A stretch of 35,148 nucleotides of DNA from an uncultured Alphaproteobacteria bacterium (GCA_937919435.1 CALFRR010000017.1:1-35148); one strand, 5' to 3'. Shown: positions 1 to 9,861, counted from the stretch's first letter. The notes: generated by a model from the letters alone, not told the origin. Numbers and translations: made by a program.

Positions 1-822
1 CACCGAATCGTTGGTCGAGAAGAAGCTGACCGCCTGCTGATAGACCCGCTCCTTGGCGTTGGTCGTCTGCATCAGACGGGCCATGATCACTTCGGAGGTG
101 TTGTAGCCGATGGTCAGATTGTCGGAGAGATCCTTGGCGATCTGATAGCGCTTCTCCTCGTCCTGGGTGAGGCGGAGGCGCTCGTCGCGCTCGAGCTCGA
201 GCCGGGCCTTCTCGGCGGCCTCGCCGGCGAAGCCGGAAACCTTGGCGCTGGCCGCATCGAGCTCGGCCTTGGCGGCGTTCCAGGCGCTCTCGGCGGTCTT
301 CAGCACTTCGAGGGCGAGCACCTCGGCCTGCTTCAGGGCGCCGCGGAAGTCGCGGTAGGCCTCGAGGATCAGCGCCTCGCGCTCGATCTGGTTCTTGGTC
401 TCCTTGGAGACGTCGACGTAGATCGAGCGGATCTTGTCGAAACGGTCGGCGATGTCGCCGCGGCTGATCTTCATCCAGGCGTTGGTCGCCCGCTCGAAGA
501 CGTCGAGTTTGCCGTCGGCGATCTGGTCGACCATCTTCTTGGCGTCGTCGCGGATCGAATCGAAGCCGGCGGTGATCTGCTTGTAGCGCTCGCCGACCTC
601 CATGCCGGCGATCTGGGTGCGCACTACTTCGTTGAACACCTCGGTCTGGCCTAGGGTCCGGGTGATCACCACGATCTTGTCGGGGTCGAGAGCGGAGATC
701 TTCTCCAGGAGGCCGACGATCGGCGCCTCCGCCACCGTCGGCGGTGCCAGACCGAGGTCCCGCAGAGTTCCCATGGCCTTGTCGAGATATTGCATCGGAG
801 TCTTCACGAGGACGTCGGACAC
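1..822 (-). CDS. Conserved helical protein of unknown function, C-terminus cut by window edge
   Basis: The frame runs open from a GTG at 822 to the window edge, giving 274 codons without a stop, so the C-terminus lies outside. The start is supported by AGGGAGA about 6 bases upstream. The protein begins SDVLVKTPMQYLDKAMGTLR and is rich in Lys, Glu, Asp and Ala with long runs typical of amphipathic helix or coiled coil, especially from residue 150 on (for example ELERDERLRLTQDEEKRYQ). No signal peptide or membrane segment is visible. I recall similar proteins in Rhizobiales, often loosely named cell surface protein and sometimes found near tellurite-resistance-type genes, but I cannot confirm this. 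No catalytic motif is seen. It is divergent from the MFS gene, with about 200 bases between them. The reading frame is certain; the function is unknown. Confidence 0.8.
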   Translation of the reverse strand, partial: MSDVLVKTPMQYLDKAMGTLRDLGLAPPTVAEAPIVGLLEKISALDPDKIVVITRTLGQTEVFNEVVRTQIAGMEVGERYKQITAGFDSIRDDAKKMVDQIADGKLDVFERATNAWMKISRGDIADRFDKIRSIYVDVSKETKNQIEREALILEAYRDFRGALKQAEVLALEVLKTAESAWNAAKAELDAASAKVSGFAGEAAEKARLELERDERLRLTQDEEKRYQIAKDLSDNLTIGYNTSEVIMARLMQTTNAKERVYQQAVSFFSTNDSV

Positions 823-1028
823 GGGTGTTCTCCCTTGGCGATGAGACGCTCCGCCCTTGTCGGGCACAGCGCGTCAGATGGGGATGGTTTCGCGACTTCT
901 CCAGATCCGGTGCGACGAAACTTACACGTTCCGATCGCGATTTCCATGACGTGCCGCGCCGTCCGTCGGGGGGGACGGGACGCGCGCAGCAGGCTAGTGT
1001 CGCGGTCCCTCGTGCCGGAGCCCCACCC

Positions 1029-2213
1029 TTGCCGACTCTCCTCGCCCTTCTCGTCGGATACCTGCTCAGTCAGTTCTACCGCTCGTTCCTCGCGGTGATC
1101 GCACCGGAACTGGCGGTCGACGTCGGTCTCGACGGGCGTGGGCTCGGCATGGTGTCGGCCGCCTTCTTCGGCGCCTTCGCGCTCGTCCAACTGCCGATCG
1201 GCGCGGCGCTCGACCGTTACGGGGCGCGCCGTACGGTGGCGCTGCCGATGCTTTCGGCGGTCGTCGGGGCGGCGGTGTTCTCCCGCGCCTCGTCTCCGGG
1301 GGAAGCGACCGCGGCGATGGCGCTGATCGGGTTCGGCTGCGCGCCGGTGTTCATGGGGGCGATGTGGGTGATCGGGCGGACCACCTCGCCGGCCCGGTTC
1401 GCGCTGTGGTCGTCGCTGATCGTCGGCATCGGTTCGCTCGGCAATCTCGCCGCCGCCACACCGCTCGCCGCGGCGGCCGCGGCCTGGGGCTGGCGCACCG
1501 CGATGCTCGGCATCGCCGGGGCGACGCTGGTTTCGGCGCTGGCGATCGCGATCCTGGTGCGCGACCCGCCGCACGCCGACGGCGCGGTCGCGACGGGGCC
1601 ACGGCCGGGGCTCGGCGAACTCCTGCGGATCCGCGCGCTGTGGCCGTTCTTCCCGCTGGCGCTGATCAGCTATCCGACGGTCCTGGCGGCGCGTGGGCTC
1701 TGGGTCGGCCCCTATTTCGCCGAGGTGCACGGGCTGAGCCCGATCGCCCGCGGCGACGCCGTGATGGTGATGGTGGTGGCGATGATCGTCGGCGCCTTCG
1801 CCTACGGTCCGATCGACCGTTGGCTCGGCACCCGCAAATGGGTGGCGGTCGGCGGGACGGTGGCGACGATCGTCGGATTCGCCGCACTCGCCCTCTTCCC
1901 GCGCATGCCGGTCGGGGCGGCGGCGATCGCCTTCGGGGTGATCGGCGGCTTCGGACTGACCTATTCGGTGCTGATGGCGCATGCCCGCGCCTTCCTGCCG
2001 ACGGCGCTGCTCGGACGCGGCCTGACGCTGCTCAACATGGGCTTCGTCGGCGGGACGGCGATCCTGCTGCCGGCCACCGGCGCGCTGCACGACGCGTTGC
2101 GGGCCGGCGGTGCCGACGTGGCGACCGCCCATGCGGCGATCTATGGTGGTCTGGCGGTGGCGCTCACCGCCGCACTCGTCGTCTACCTGTGGGCGGAAGA
2201 CGCCAAACCGTGA
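1029..2213 (+). CDS. MFS transporter
   Basis: A 394-residue major facilitator superfamily permease, near the usual 400-residue length with about twelve hydrophobic segments. The loop after the second segment reads GAALDRYGARRT, which fits the family signature G-x-x-x-D-R-x-G-x-R-R. The start chosen is TTG at 1029, eight bases after GGAG at 1017-1020. The open frame extends upstream to 744, but that part is antisense to the neighbouring gene, hydrophilic and lacks a ribosome binding site. An in-frame GTG at 951 is a weaker alternative. The substrate cannot be told from sequence. The next gene, an ArsR-SRPBCC regulator, follows 80 bases downstream in the same direction but has its own promoter, so co-regulation is not implied. 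Confidence 0.85.
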   Translation: MPTLLALLVGYLLSQFYRSFLAVIAPELAVDVGLDGRGLGMVSAAFFGAFALVQLPIGAALDRYGARRTVALPMLSAVVGAAVFSRASSPGEATAAMALIGFGCAPVFMGAMWVIGRTTSPARFALWSSLIVGIGSLGNLAAATPLAAAAAAWGWRTAMLGIAGATLVSALAIAILVRDPPHADGAVATGPRPGLGELLRIRALWPFFPLALISYPTVLAARGLWVGPYFAEVHGLSPIARGDAVMVMVVAMIVGAFAYGPIDRWLGTRKWVAVGGTVATIVGFAALALFPRMPVGAAAIAFGVIGGFGLTYSVLMAHARAFLPTALLGRGLTLLNMGFVGGTAILLPATGALHDALRAGGADVATAHAAIYGGLAVALTAALVVYLWAEDAKP

Positions 2214-2235
2214 GATCGGGGTCGGCCGGTGAGAA

Positions 2236-2251
2236 GTGACCGATTGGTCAC
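2236..2251. promoter_or_regulatory. Operator palindrome 1 upstream of the ArsR-SRPBCC gene
   Basis: Perfect inverted repeat GTGACC-GATT-GGTCAC (16 bp), just upstream of the -35 element of the ArsR-SRPBCC promoter. It has the same outer arms, GTGAC-N6-GTCAC, as a second copy starting exactly 30 bp further on. Paired dyads of this size fit a dimeric winged-helix ArsR repressor; autoregulation is inferred. Confidence 0.7.
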
Positions 2252-2258
2252 CCATCGC

Positions 2259-2288
2259 TTGACAGGTGACCATGGAGTCACGTATTCA
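2259..2288 (+). promoter_or_regulatory. Sigma70-type promoter for the ArsR-SRPBCC gene
   Basis: The -35 element TTGACA lies at 2259-2264 and the -10 element TATTCA at 2283-2288, with an 18-bp spacer. Transcription would start near 2295, which is the A of the chosen ATG, so the mRNA is predicted to be leaderless. This agrees with the absence of a well-placed Shine-Dalgarno sequence. Confidence 0.65.
2266..2281. promoter_or_regulatory. Operator palindrome 2 within the ArsR-SRPBCC promoter
   Basis: GTGACCATGGAGTCAC has the same GTGAC-N6-GTCAC outer arms as the dyad at 2236-2251. It fills the spacer between the -35 and -10 boxes, the ideal site to block RNA polymerase. Centre-to-centre distance of the two dyads is 30 bp, about three helical turns, so both would lie on the same DNA face. 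Confidence 0.7.
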
Positions 2289-2294
2289 TGCGCC

Positions 2295-3065
2295 ATGGAC
2301 GACGTCTTCGCGGCTCTCGCGCATCCCGCCCGACGCCTCCTGCTCGATGCGCTGCGCGAGCGGGACGGGCGGACGCTCGTCGAGCTGGAAGCGATTCTGC
2401 CGATGACCCGGTTCGGTGTGATGAAGCATCTGCGCGTGCTCGAGCAGGCGGGGCTCGTCGCTGCGCGCCGGGTCGGGCGGGAGAAGCTCCACTACCTGAA
2501 CCCGGCGCCGATCCGGCACGTTCTCGATCGCTGGATCTCCGCCTATGCCGCCCCCTTCGTCGCCGCGATGAGCGACCTGAAGACCCTCGCCGAGAAAGGT
2601 GCCTTCGCCATGACCGACACCGCACCCGCCCACGTCTTCGAACTGTTCGTCCGCGCCCCGGCCGAACACCTCTGGTCGATCCTCACCGACGACGCCAAGA
2701 CGCCGCTCTACCAGCACTTCGATCTCGTCTCGAAGACCGACTGGCGGGTCGGCGGAAAGGTCGAGTTCCAAATGGGCGACCGCCGGATCATCACCGGCGA
2801 GATCCTCGAACTCGCGGCGCCGCGCCGGCTGGTGATGAGCTTCGCTGCGGAATGGTCGCCGGAGGTCGCGGCGGATGCGCCGTCGAAGGTCACCTGGGAG
2901 ATCGAACCGGTCGGGGAGGGGGCCTGCCGACTGCGGCTCGTCCACGACGGCTTCGCCGGTGCCACCGCCACCTCGAAGGCCGTCGGCGTCGGTTGGATCG
3001 AGACGATCTCGCGGTTGAAGACGCTGGCCGAGACCGGCGTCCCGTTCCGGCTGCCGACCGCCTGA
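2295..3065 (+). CDS. ArsR-family regulator fused to an SRPBCC (AHSA1-like) domain
   Basis: 256 residues. Residues 1-95 form an ArsR-type winged helix (DDVFAALAHPARRLLLDALR, then MTRFGVMKHLRVLEQAGLV as the recognition region). Residues from about 106 form an SRPBCC/AHSA1-like fold (VRAPAEHLWSILTD, then WRVGGKVEFQ, ending WIETISRLKTLAE). This fusion is a known family architecture; the second domain probably binds a hydrophobic ligand. No metal-binding CxC motif of classic ArsR sensors is present, so metal sensing is unlikely. ATG 2295 was chosen because the HTH domain starts there and the promoter places the transcript start at this codon; the frame extends to 2229 but would run through the operators. 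The two palindromes upstream suggest autorepression. Confidence 0.85.
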   Translation: MDDVFAALAHPARRLLLDALRERDGRTLVELEAILPMTRFGVMKHLRVLEQAGLVAARRVGREKLHYLNPAPIRHVLDRWISAYAAPFVAAMSDLKTLAEKGAFAMTDTAPAHVFELFVRAPAEHLWSILTDDAKTPLYQHFDLVSKTDWRVGGKVEFQMGDRRIITGEILELAAPRRLVMSFAAEWSPEVAADAPSKVTWEIEPVGEGACRLRLVHDGFAGATATSKAVGVGWIETISRLKTLAETGVPFRLPTA

Positions 3066-3089
3066 TCCGACGTCGTTCGAAACGCTTCG

Positions 3090-3106
3090 CCGCGGCCTCG
3101 CCGCGG
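3090..3106. terminator. GC hairpin after the ArsR-SRPBCC gene
   Basis: Perfect 7-bp inverted repeat CCGCGGC-CTC-GCCGCGG, 24 bases after the stop at 3065. No T-run follows, so it is only a weak terminator candidate. Confidence 0.3.
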
Positions 3107-3192
3107 CGGCGCCCTTCTCTCGCCGGGATTTCGCGGTCTTCTCCGCAGCATCGGAAGCCGCGCCGGAAGGCGACGGCTCGGAGAGAGTTTCC

Positions 3193-4284
3193 ATGCTGCC
3201 CGTCCAGTATGTTCCCCCGGTGACACCTCCTTCGCCCCTCGATCGGCCGCCGCCGCGCCGTCGCACCCGCACGGCGCTGCTGCTCGCCGCGGTCTTCGTC
3301 GCCACGCCGCTGGCGGCGCTCGCGGTGCTCGGTCGGGGCGACGCGTCGAACGAAACGAAGCCGCAGAGCGAAGCGAAGCCGGCGGCGGAAGCGACGATCG
3401 CACCGGCCGCTCCTGCGCCGGCCGCCGCCGTGCCGACCCCCACCGAAGCGGCGAAGACCCTGGCCGCGCCGGCGGCTCCCGGTCCGTTGCGCGGTCCGAC
3501 GACGTCCGGCGGTGCCCAGCCCTACATCACCGACCGCGGCGCCACCGCGGCACCGGCCGCCGCCGGCGAGGCCGGTCCCTCCGCCGAGCGCTCCGGGGTC
3601 CGGGTGATCGATCTGTCGAAGAAGGCGGCCGACGGCGGCGAGACGGTGCCGGTTCCGGTTCCGGCCGTGACGCCGTCGGCGGCGAAACCGGCGACCGCCA
3701 CCGCCGATCCCGCTGCGAAGCCGCCGGCGTCGCCGGCCGCCGCGGTGCCGGCCGCAACCGAGACCGCGTCCGCCGGTCCGACCGCGCCCTTCCCCGCCGA
3801 ACCGGCGGTCACCGCGAAGCCGGCGGAGGCAGCCGCGGCGCCGGTGCCGTTGCCGCGCCCGCGGCCGAACGTCTTCGCCGCCGCGCCGTCCTCGGGATCG
3901 TCCGGTCCGTCCGGCGCGTCGAGTGGGGCGTCGAGCGATGACTTCGCCGCCCGGCTGGCGGCGTTGCGGCGCGGCGACGTCCGCCCGCCGTCGTCGATGG
4001 ACACCGCCCCGGCCGCCGAAGACGAGGAAGTGGTGGTGGTGCCGCGGCGGCGGACCTGGTCGGCCTGGGGCTGGGTGCCCTTCGTCGGTCCGGGGGATCC
4101 GCGGCCGCCGCTGCGCGCCTATCCGAGCCAACCCGGCGAATCCGGCCGGCTGGCCCGCGACCAGCGTCTCGACGACAGCTGCCACTGGCACGCCTGGCCG
4201 GTCGAGGGCATGGCCTTCCATCGCGAGATCCGCTGCCATTGGCACGAGGATCCGGGCGATCCGTCGATCCGCTACGTGAGGTGA
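3193..4284 (+). CDS. Membrane-anchored Ala/Pro-rich protein with a C-terminal double CHWH motif
   Basis: 363 residues. A short cytoplasmic arm ending in PPPRRRTRT is followed by a hydrophobic segment (about residues 30-49, LLLAAVFVATPLAALAVL), so the rest is probably periplasmic. Residues 50-270 are low complexity Ala/Pro/Thr/Glu, apart from a short conserved-looking VRVIDLSKKA. The final 70 residues look structured, with WSAWGWVPFVGPGDPRPP and two CHWH motifs at 330-333 and 348-351 separated by 14 residues. The spaced Cys and His residues suggest metal or haem binding, or disulfides; this is inference. The ATG has GGAGAGAG five bases upstream. The hydrolase gene follows after four bases, with its ribosome binding site inside this gene's end, so the two are probably one operon. 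I do not recognise the family. Confidence 0.75.
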   Translation: MLPVQYVPPVTPPSPLDRPPPRRRTRTALLLAAVFVATPLAALAVLGRGDASNETKPQSEAKPAAEATIAPAAPAPAAAVPTPTEAAKTLAAPAAPGPLRGPTTSGGAQPYITDRGATAAPAAAGEAGPSAERSGVRVIDLSKKAADGGETVPVPVPAVTPSAAKPATATADPAAKPPASPAAAVPAATETASAGPTAPFPAEPAVTAKPAEAAAAPVPLPRPRPNVFAAAPSSGSSGPSGASSGASSDDFAARLAALRRGDVRPPSSMDTAPAAEDEEVVVVPRRRTWSAWGWVPFVGPGDPRPPLRAYPSQPGESGRLARDQRLDDSCHWHAWPVEGMAFHREIRCHWHEDPGDPSIRYVR

Positions 4285-4288
4285 GCCG

Positions 4289-5257
4289 ATGCCGCGCGTC
4301 GGCCTGCCGATCGTCGCCGCGGTGGTCTCGGGCCTCGTCGGCCCCGCCGCCGCCCAGTCGCGGGTCGAGGCCGGCGATTTCGACCCCGCCGCGGTGGTCC
4401 GCGGCATCGAGATTCCGCCCGAGCGTTGCGCCGATCTCGTCGCGCGCGACACCGCGGTCCGGATCTCGGTCGGTGGGCGGGACCTCTGCCTCAGATACTA
4501 CGCCGCCGGCCTCGCGGCGGGCGGCGAGCGGACCGTCGCGGTCTGGATGAACGGCGACGTCCTCGGCCCGAAGGGCAACGACGCGGCGAAGCATCAGAGC
4601 GGCATCGGTCCCGAAGCGATGGTCGCCCAGGTGGCGGCGCTCTCTGAGCGATACGGCGTGCCGGTGGTCTTCCTCGGTCGGCCCGGCACCTACGGCAGCG
4701 AGGGTCGGCATCACGCGATGCGCGGCCGGCCGATCGAGGCGCAGGCGGTCGCCGCCGCGCTCGACGCGCTGAAGGCGAAGTGGCGGATCGAGTCCTTCAC
4801 TCTGGCCGGCCATTCCGGCGGCGGCACGCTGGTGGCCGAAATGCTGACACGGCGCACCGACATCGGCTGTGCCGTGATCTCCTCCGGCGCGGCGGCCCAT
4901 CGCGCCTATCTCGAGCGCCGCGGTCTGATCCGTGCGGGCGCGCCGACCGACCGCTTCGATCCGCTCGCCTCGGTCGATCGGATTCCGCGGGATGCGAAAC
5001 GGCGGATCTTCGTCCTCGGCGATCCCCGCGAGACCAACGTTCCCTTCGCTACTCAGGAATTCTGGGCGAAGACGGTCGCCGCCCGTGGCCATCGGGTGAT
5101 CCTGGTGCCGCTCGCCAGGGCGACCGACGCGCGGCATCACGGTCTGGTCGACTTCGGCGAGACGGCGATGGGACTGTGCGCCGCGGGGCGGCCGACCGGC
5201 GAGATCGTCGAGACGCTGCGGGCGATGCCGGATCAGCCGGAGCGGACCGCCAACTGA
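4289..5257 (+). CDS. Secreted alpha/beta hydrolase
   Basis: 322 residues with a probable signal peptide (hydrophobic LPIVAAVVSGLVGPAAA, cleavage near AAAQS at 21-23). The nucleophile elbow GHSGGG places the catalytic serine at residue 176. The Asp in LGDPRETNVP and the His pair in DARHHGLVDFG are the likely acid and base of the triad. Length and layout fit a periplasmic esterase or peptidase-like hydrolase; the substrate is unknown. The gene starts four bases after the CHWH protein, with GAGGTGAG across the junction, so coupling is likely. Its last 25 bases overlap the 3' end of the convergent Hsp70 gene on the other strand. Confidence 0.8.
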   Translation: MPRVGLPIVAAVVSGLVGPAAAQSRVEAGDFDPAAVVRGIEIPPERCADLVARDTAVRISVGGRDLCLRYYAAGLAAGGERTVAVWMNGDVLGPKGNDAAKHQSGIGPEAMVAQVAALSERYGVPVVFLGRPGTYGSEGRHHAMRGRPIEAQAVAAALDALKAKWRIESFTLAGHSGGGTLVAEMLTRRTDIGCAVISSGAAAHRAYLERRGLIRAGAPTDRFDPLASVDRIPRDAKRRIFVLGDPRETNVPFATQEFWAKTVAARGHRVILVPLARATDARHHGLVDFGETAMGLCAAGRPTGEIVETLRAMPDQPERTAN

Positions 5258-6594
5258 GGCGGGGTCGGCGTGCGTTCGCGCACCGTCCAGCGCCCGATGT
5301 CCTCCTCGGCGCCGATCAGCGCGAGGCCGTAGGCGATCGACAGCAGCTGGTCGCCGGTCTCGATCCGCGCCGGGCCGAACCGCTCCTCGAACAGCCGGCG
5401 GACCGCCGGAACGTAGGAGGTGCCGCCGGTCAGGAAGATCCGGTCGATCTCGCCGTCGCCGATCCCGGCGCGGGTGATCGCCTCGTCGAAGGAGGCGGCG
5501 ATCCGTTCGAGGTCGCCGGCGATCCAGCTCTCGAAATCACTGCGCCGGACCCGCTCCTCGATGGTGATGCCACCGTGACGGAAACGCAAGCACGCCTCTT
5601 CGGCGCGGCTCAGAGTGGTCTTGACCTCGTTGACCGCCCGGTAGAGCGGATGGCCGAGATCCTCCTCGATCGCCTCGATCAGCCGTTCCAGTCCGGAAGG
5701 GTCCTCGGACGCCGCCGCCAGCCGCTCGAGTTCGCGCAGGGTCTCCGGGTTCTTCATGATCGCCAGCCGGTTCCAGCGGGCGAAGTCGACGAAGTAGTGG
5801 CCGGGAATGTCGAGCCACTTGCCGAAGCTCCGGTAACGGCCGCCCTTGCCGAGGTGCGGGCTGACCACCCGATCGATGATCCGGAAATCGAAGCCGTCGC
5901 CGGCGATGCCGACACCGGTCTGGGACAGCGGATGGGCGGTGACGCCGTCGGCGCCGACGGTGAAGCGGACCACCGAGAAGTCCGAGGTGCCGCCGCCGAA
6001 GTCGGCGACCAGCACGGTGGCGTCGCGGGTCAGGCCGCGGGCGAACCAGAAGGCGGCGGCGACCGGCTCGTGGACGTAGTGGATCTCGTCGAAGCCGGCG
6101 GTGGCGAAGGCCGTGTCGTAGCGGGTCTCGGCGAGTTCCGGATCCGGCGAGGCACCGGCCCAGGTCACGGGACGGCCGACCACCAGCCGCTTCGGCAGCG
6201 GCATCACCTCCTCCGCCGCATGGGCGGAGAAGCGCGCCAGGAAGGTCGAGAGCAGATCTTCGAAGCGGTAGGAGCTGCCGTGGATGTTGGTCGTGCGGAA
6301 CGAGGCGGACGCCGCGAAGCTCTTGAACGACTGGAGGAAGCGCGATCCCTCCGGGCTCTCGACGAAGTGGGCGATCGCCCAGGGGCCGGCTTCGACGAGC
6401 GTGTTGCGGCCGCCGCGCCGCCCCTCCTGCCAGAAGTCGAGGGCCGAACGGAACACCGAATGGGTGGTGTCGCCGTCCGGGAAGGTGACCGGGATCACCT
6501 CGCCGGGGCGGGTCGGATCGGCGAGTGCGGCGACCGAATTGGTGGTGCCGAAGTCGAGCCCGAGGGCGGGCGGACGGGGAAGGTTCGAAGGCAT
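5233..6594 (-). CDS. Hsp70 family protein, short (YegD-like)
   Basis: 453 residues, against about 640 for DnaK. It has the actin-type ATPase elements in order: phosphate-1 LGLDFGTTNS near the N-terminus, phosphate-2 VADFGGGTSDFSVV mid-protein, and the adenosine motif FLTGGTSYVPAVRRL near the C-terminus. The substrate-binding lid of true DnaK is missing, matching the YegD-type group, whose clients are poorly known. The start is placed at ATG 6594, just before PRPPALGLDFGTTNS; the open frame continues to 6747 but the extension is Arg/Pro-rich and not expected in the family. The 3' end overlaps the convergent hydrolase gene by 25 bases. Confidence 0.85.
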   Translation of the reverse strand: MPSNLPRPPALGLDFGTTNSVAALADPTRPGEVIPVTFPDGDTTHSVFRSALDFWQEGRRGGRNTLVEAGPWAIAHFVESPEGSRFLQSFKSFAASASFRTTNIHGSSYRFEDLLSTFLARFSAHAAEEVMPLPKRLVVGRPVTWAGASPDPELAETRYDTAFATAGFDEIHYVHEPVAAAFWFARGLTRDATVLVADFGGGTSDFSVVRFTVGADGVTAHPLSQTGVGIAGDGFDFRIIDRVVSPHLGKGGRYRSFGKWLDIPGHYFVDFARWNRLAIMKNPETLRELERLAAASEDPSGLERLIEAIEEDLGHPLYRAVNEVKTTLSRAEEACLRFRHGGITIEERVRRSDFESWIAGDLERIAASFDEAITRAGIGDGEIDRIFLTGGTSYVPAVRRLFEERFGPARIETGDQLLSIAYGLALIGAEEDIGRWTVRERTPTPPQLAVRSG

Positions 6595-6800
6595 CGCTCG
6601 GCTCTTCTCGAAAGCGCCGACGGTGCCGCCGCACCGGAGCGGGCGGCGCACGGACGTCGGGAACGCGGGTGAAGGTCGGTCGCGCCGGCTCGTGGGTCGG
6701 CGTGGGGCGCGGGCTCTGCCCGACGCGAAGGGCGGTCGACATAGCATGGCCGCGCCCGCCTCGCCAGCCCGGTGACGCGGACGAGCCCCCGCCGAAACGA

Positions 6801-6824
6801 AGAGAGCCCCGGACGGGGCTCTCT
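6801..6824 (-). terminator. Rho-independent-type terminator after lepA
   Basis: Perfect 11-bp inverted repeat: AGAGAGCCCCG, two unpaired bases, CGGGGCTCTCT. It lies 23 bases past the lepA stop. On the minus strand the hairpin is followed by TCGTTTCGG, a short T-rich stretch. Confidence 0.75.
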
Positions 6825-6847
6825 GGATCTCGCCGGAGGGGGTGCCC

Positions 6848-8650
<1,803 letters not shown>

Positions 8651-8743
8651 CGAGTACCTTGCGTCGGGTCGGAACGGCGTCTGGATAACATCCGCCGTGC
8701 CGTCCGGCAAAGAGATCTCACGCCTTTCGCCGACGATCCCGCG

Positions 8744-9244
8744 TCAATCGCCCTTGCGACGGACCCGGACCAGCACTTCGACCGCGACGATCTCCATGCC
8801 GGTCGGTGCGGTCGGCAGTCGGCCGACCTCCACCGCTTCCGCCGGCAGGTCGATCATCCGGCCTTCGTGCTCGTCGAAGAAGTGGTGATGCGGACTGACG
8901 TTGGTGTCGTAGAAGGTGCGGTTGCCGGACACCGCCAGCTCGCGCAGCAGCCCGGCGGCGGTGAACTGGTTCAGCGTGTTGTAGACGGTGGCCAGCGACA
9001 CGCCGGCCCCGGCGGCGAGCGCCTCCTCGTAGACCGTTTCGGCGGCGACGTGGCGATCGCCCTTGGCCCACAGGATCCGGGCGAGCGCGATGCGCTGGCG
9101 GGTCGGCCTCAGGCCGGCGTCCCGCAGCATTCCTTCGGCGGCGAGCTCGGCACGCGAGAAACGCCCGTCCCGCGAGCCCGACGGCCTCTCCGTCTCGAAT
9201 TCCACCTTCGCGCGCATTCCGGCCGGCTCCTCGTCGTGTTCCAT
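8744..9244 (-). CDS. irr: Fur-family iron response regulator Irr
   Basis: 166 residues. The DNA-binding region is LRDAGLRPTRQRIALARILW followed by GVSLATVYNTLNQFTAAGLL. The histidine triplet HHH (residues 119-121 in SPHHHFF) is the Irr/Fur signature involved in haem or metal binding. There is no N-terminal GCPWHD haem regulatory motif as in Bradyrhizobium Irr, so it resembles the Rhizobium type. In Rhizobiales, Irr represses haem synthesis and activates iron acquisition control under iron limitation. Placement beside fabA-fabB is common in the group. The start is uncertain: ATG 9244 coincides with the predicted transcription start (leaderless), while ATG 9217 has GAGGAG nine bases upstream. 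Confidence 0.88.
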   Translation of the reverse strand: MEHDEEPAGMRAKVEFETERPSGSRDGRFSRAELAAEGMLRDAGLRPTRQRIALARILWAKGDRHVAAETVYEEALAAGAGVSLATVYNTLNQFTAAGLLRELAVSGNRTFYDTNVSPHHHFFDEHEGRMIDLPAEAVEVGRLPTAPTGMEIVAVEVLVRVRRKGD

Positions 9245-9249
9245 CAACA

Positions 9250-9278
9250 ATACTAGGAGGCATTCGCAAGTTCGACAA
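9250..9278 (-). promoter_or_regulatory. Predicted irr promoter
   Basis: On the minus strand: -35 TTGTCG (9278-9273), 17-bp spacer, -10 TAGTAT (9255-9250). The expected start of transcription falls at about 9244, the first base of the upstream ATG of irr. Confidence 0.5.
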
Positions 9279-9739
9279 GCGCGAGTCCGTCGGAAGCGGT
9301 CACGGAAACACTTCTCCGCCGTTCCGTGATGTCGCAGGTGGGTCCGCGGACGGCGTGTCGTGGGTGTGCGGCGGCCGAGAGGAGGAGGGAATCGCGGTCA
9401 CGCGGCGATACTCCCGGAATGCGGGGTCGGCTCCCTGTGGATTCGGTCGAGCCCCGCTTCGGCCGCATGTCTCGAGCGGCCGGCCGTTGCGCCAGACGCC
9501 GTCGTCGGCGATGGGTGCCCCCCCTTCGGCGGTGGGGCCGGGGGCCGAGGCGCGGTGGGTCGGGATCGTCGATCGGTCACCGGAGCCACCCGTTCCGAGG
9601 GGGACTGCCGCCGGCCTCGAGCGACCGGAGACGTTTCGGTCTCTGCCGTTCGTTCTTCGGCAATGCATCGGAGGACGGACGAGTTGGTTTACCGGCGCAG
9701 GGTTTCGGCGACCGTGTCGACACGGATCTTTCGGCTCGT
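9279..9739. other. Non-coding spacer between irr and fabA
   Basis: Most of the roughly 600 bases between irr and fabA. Frames open here (including one continuous with fabA) have mixed, Arg/Pro/Gly-rich composition and no ribosome binding site, so I see no gene. It holds a perfect 8-bp inverted repeat TCACGGAA / TTCCGTGA at 9300-9307 and 9322-9329, a possible operator upstream of irr. The 14-mer GCGGTCACGGAAAC starting at 9296 recurs at 11780-11793 after fabB. Confidence 0.5.
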
Positions 9740-9762
9740 CGGCGCCTATGTTAGGAAGGCGC
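9740..9762 (+). promoter_or_regulatory. fabA upstream motif (ATGTTAGGA flanked by GGCGCC)
   Basis: GGCGCC at 9740-9745 and again at 9757-9762 flank TATGTTAGGAA. TATGTT would serve as a -10 element about 110 bases before the fabA ATG; the -35 is not clear. A near-identical arrangement, with ATGTTAGGA between 6-bp inverted arms, lies upstream of fabB at 10422-10446. It is a candidate promoter plus operator shared by the two fatty acid genes. Confidence 0.5.
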
Positions 9763-9861
9763 CGATTTCGAGGGAAACCTCCTCTTGCCCATGCGCGAGC
9801 CGCAGACCGGCGAGCGATCCCCGACCGGGGCGGGCCGAACCGAAGGGAATGTGACGAGGCG

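Noticed and set aside
804..2273. Long minus-strand open frame of 489 codons opposite the MFS gene
   Set aside because: Composition is Arg/Asp/Gly/His-rich with no domain, as expected for the shadow of a GC-rich gene; the MFS protein on the plus strand is clearly real.
9355..9861. Open frame continuous with fabA that would add about 170 residues to its N-terminus
   Set aside because: FabA length is normal from ATG 9862, which has its own ribosome binding site; the extension has no family match and runs through the promoter motif.
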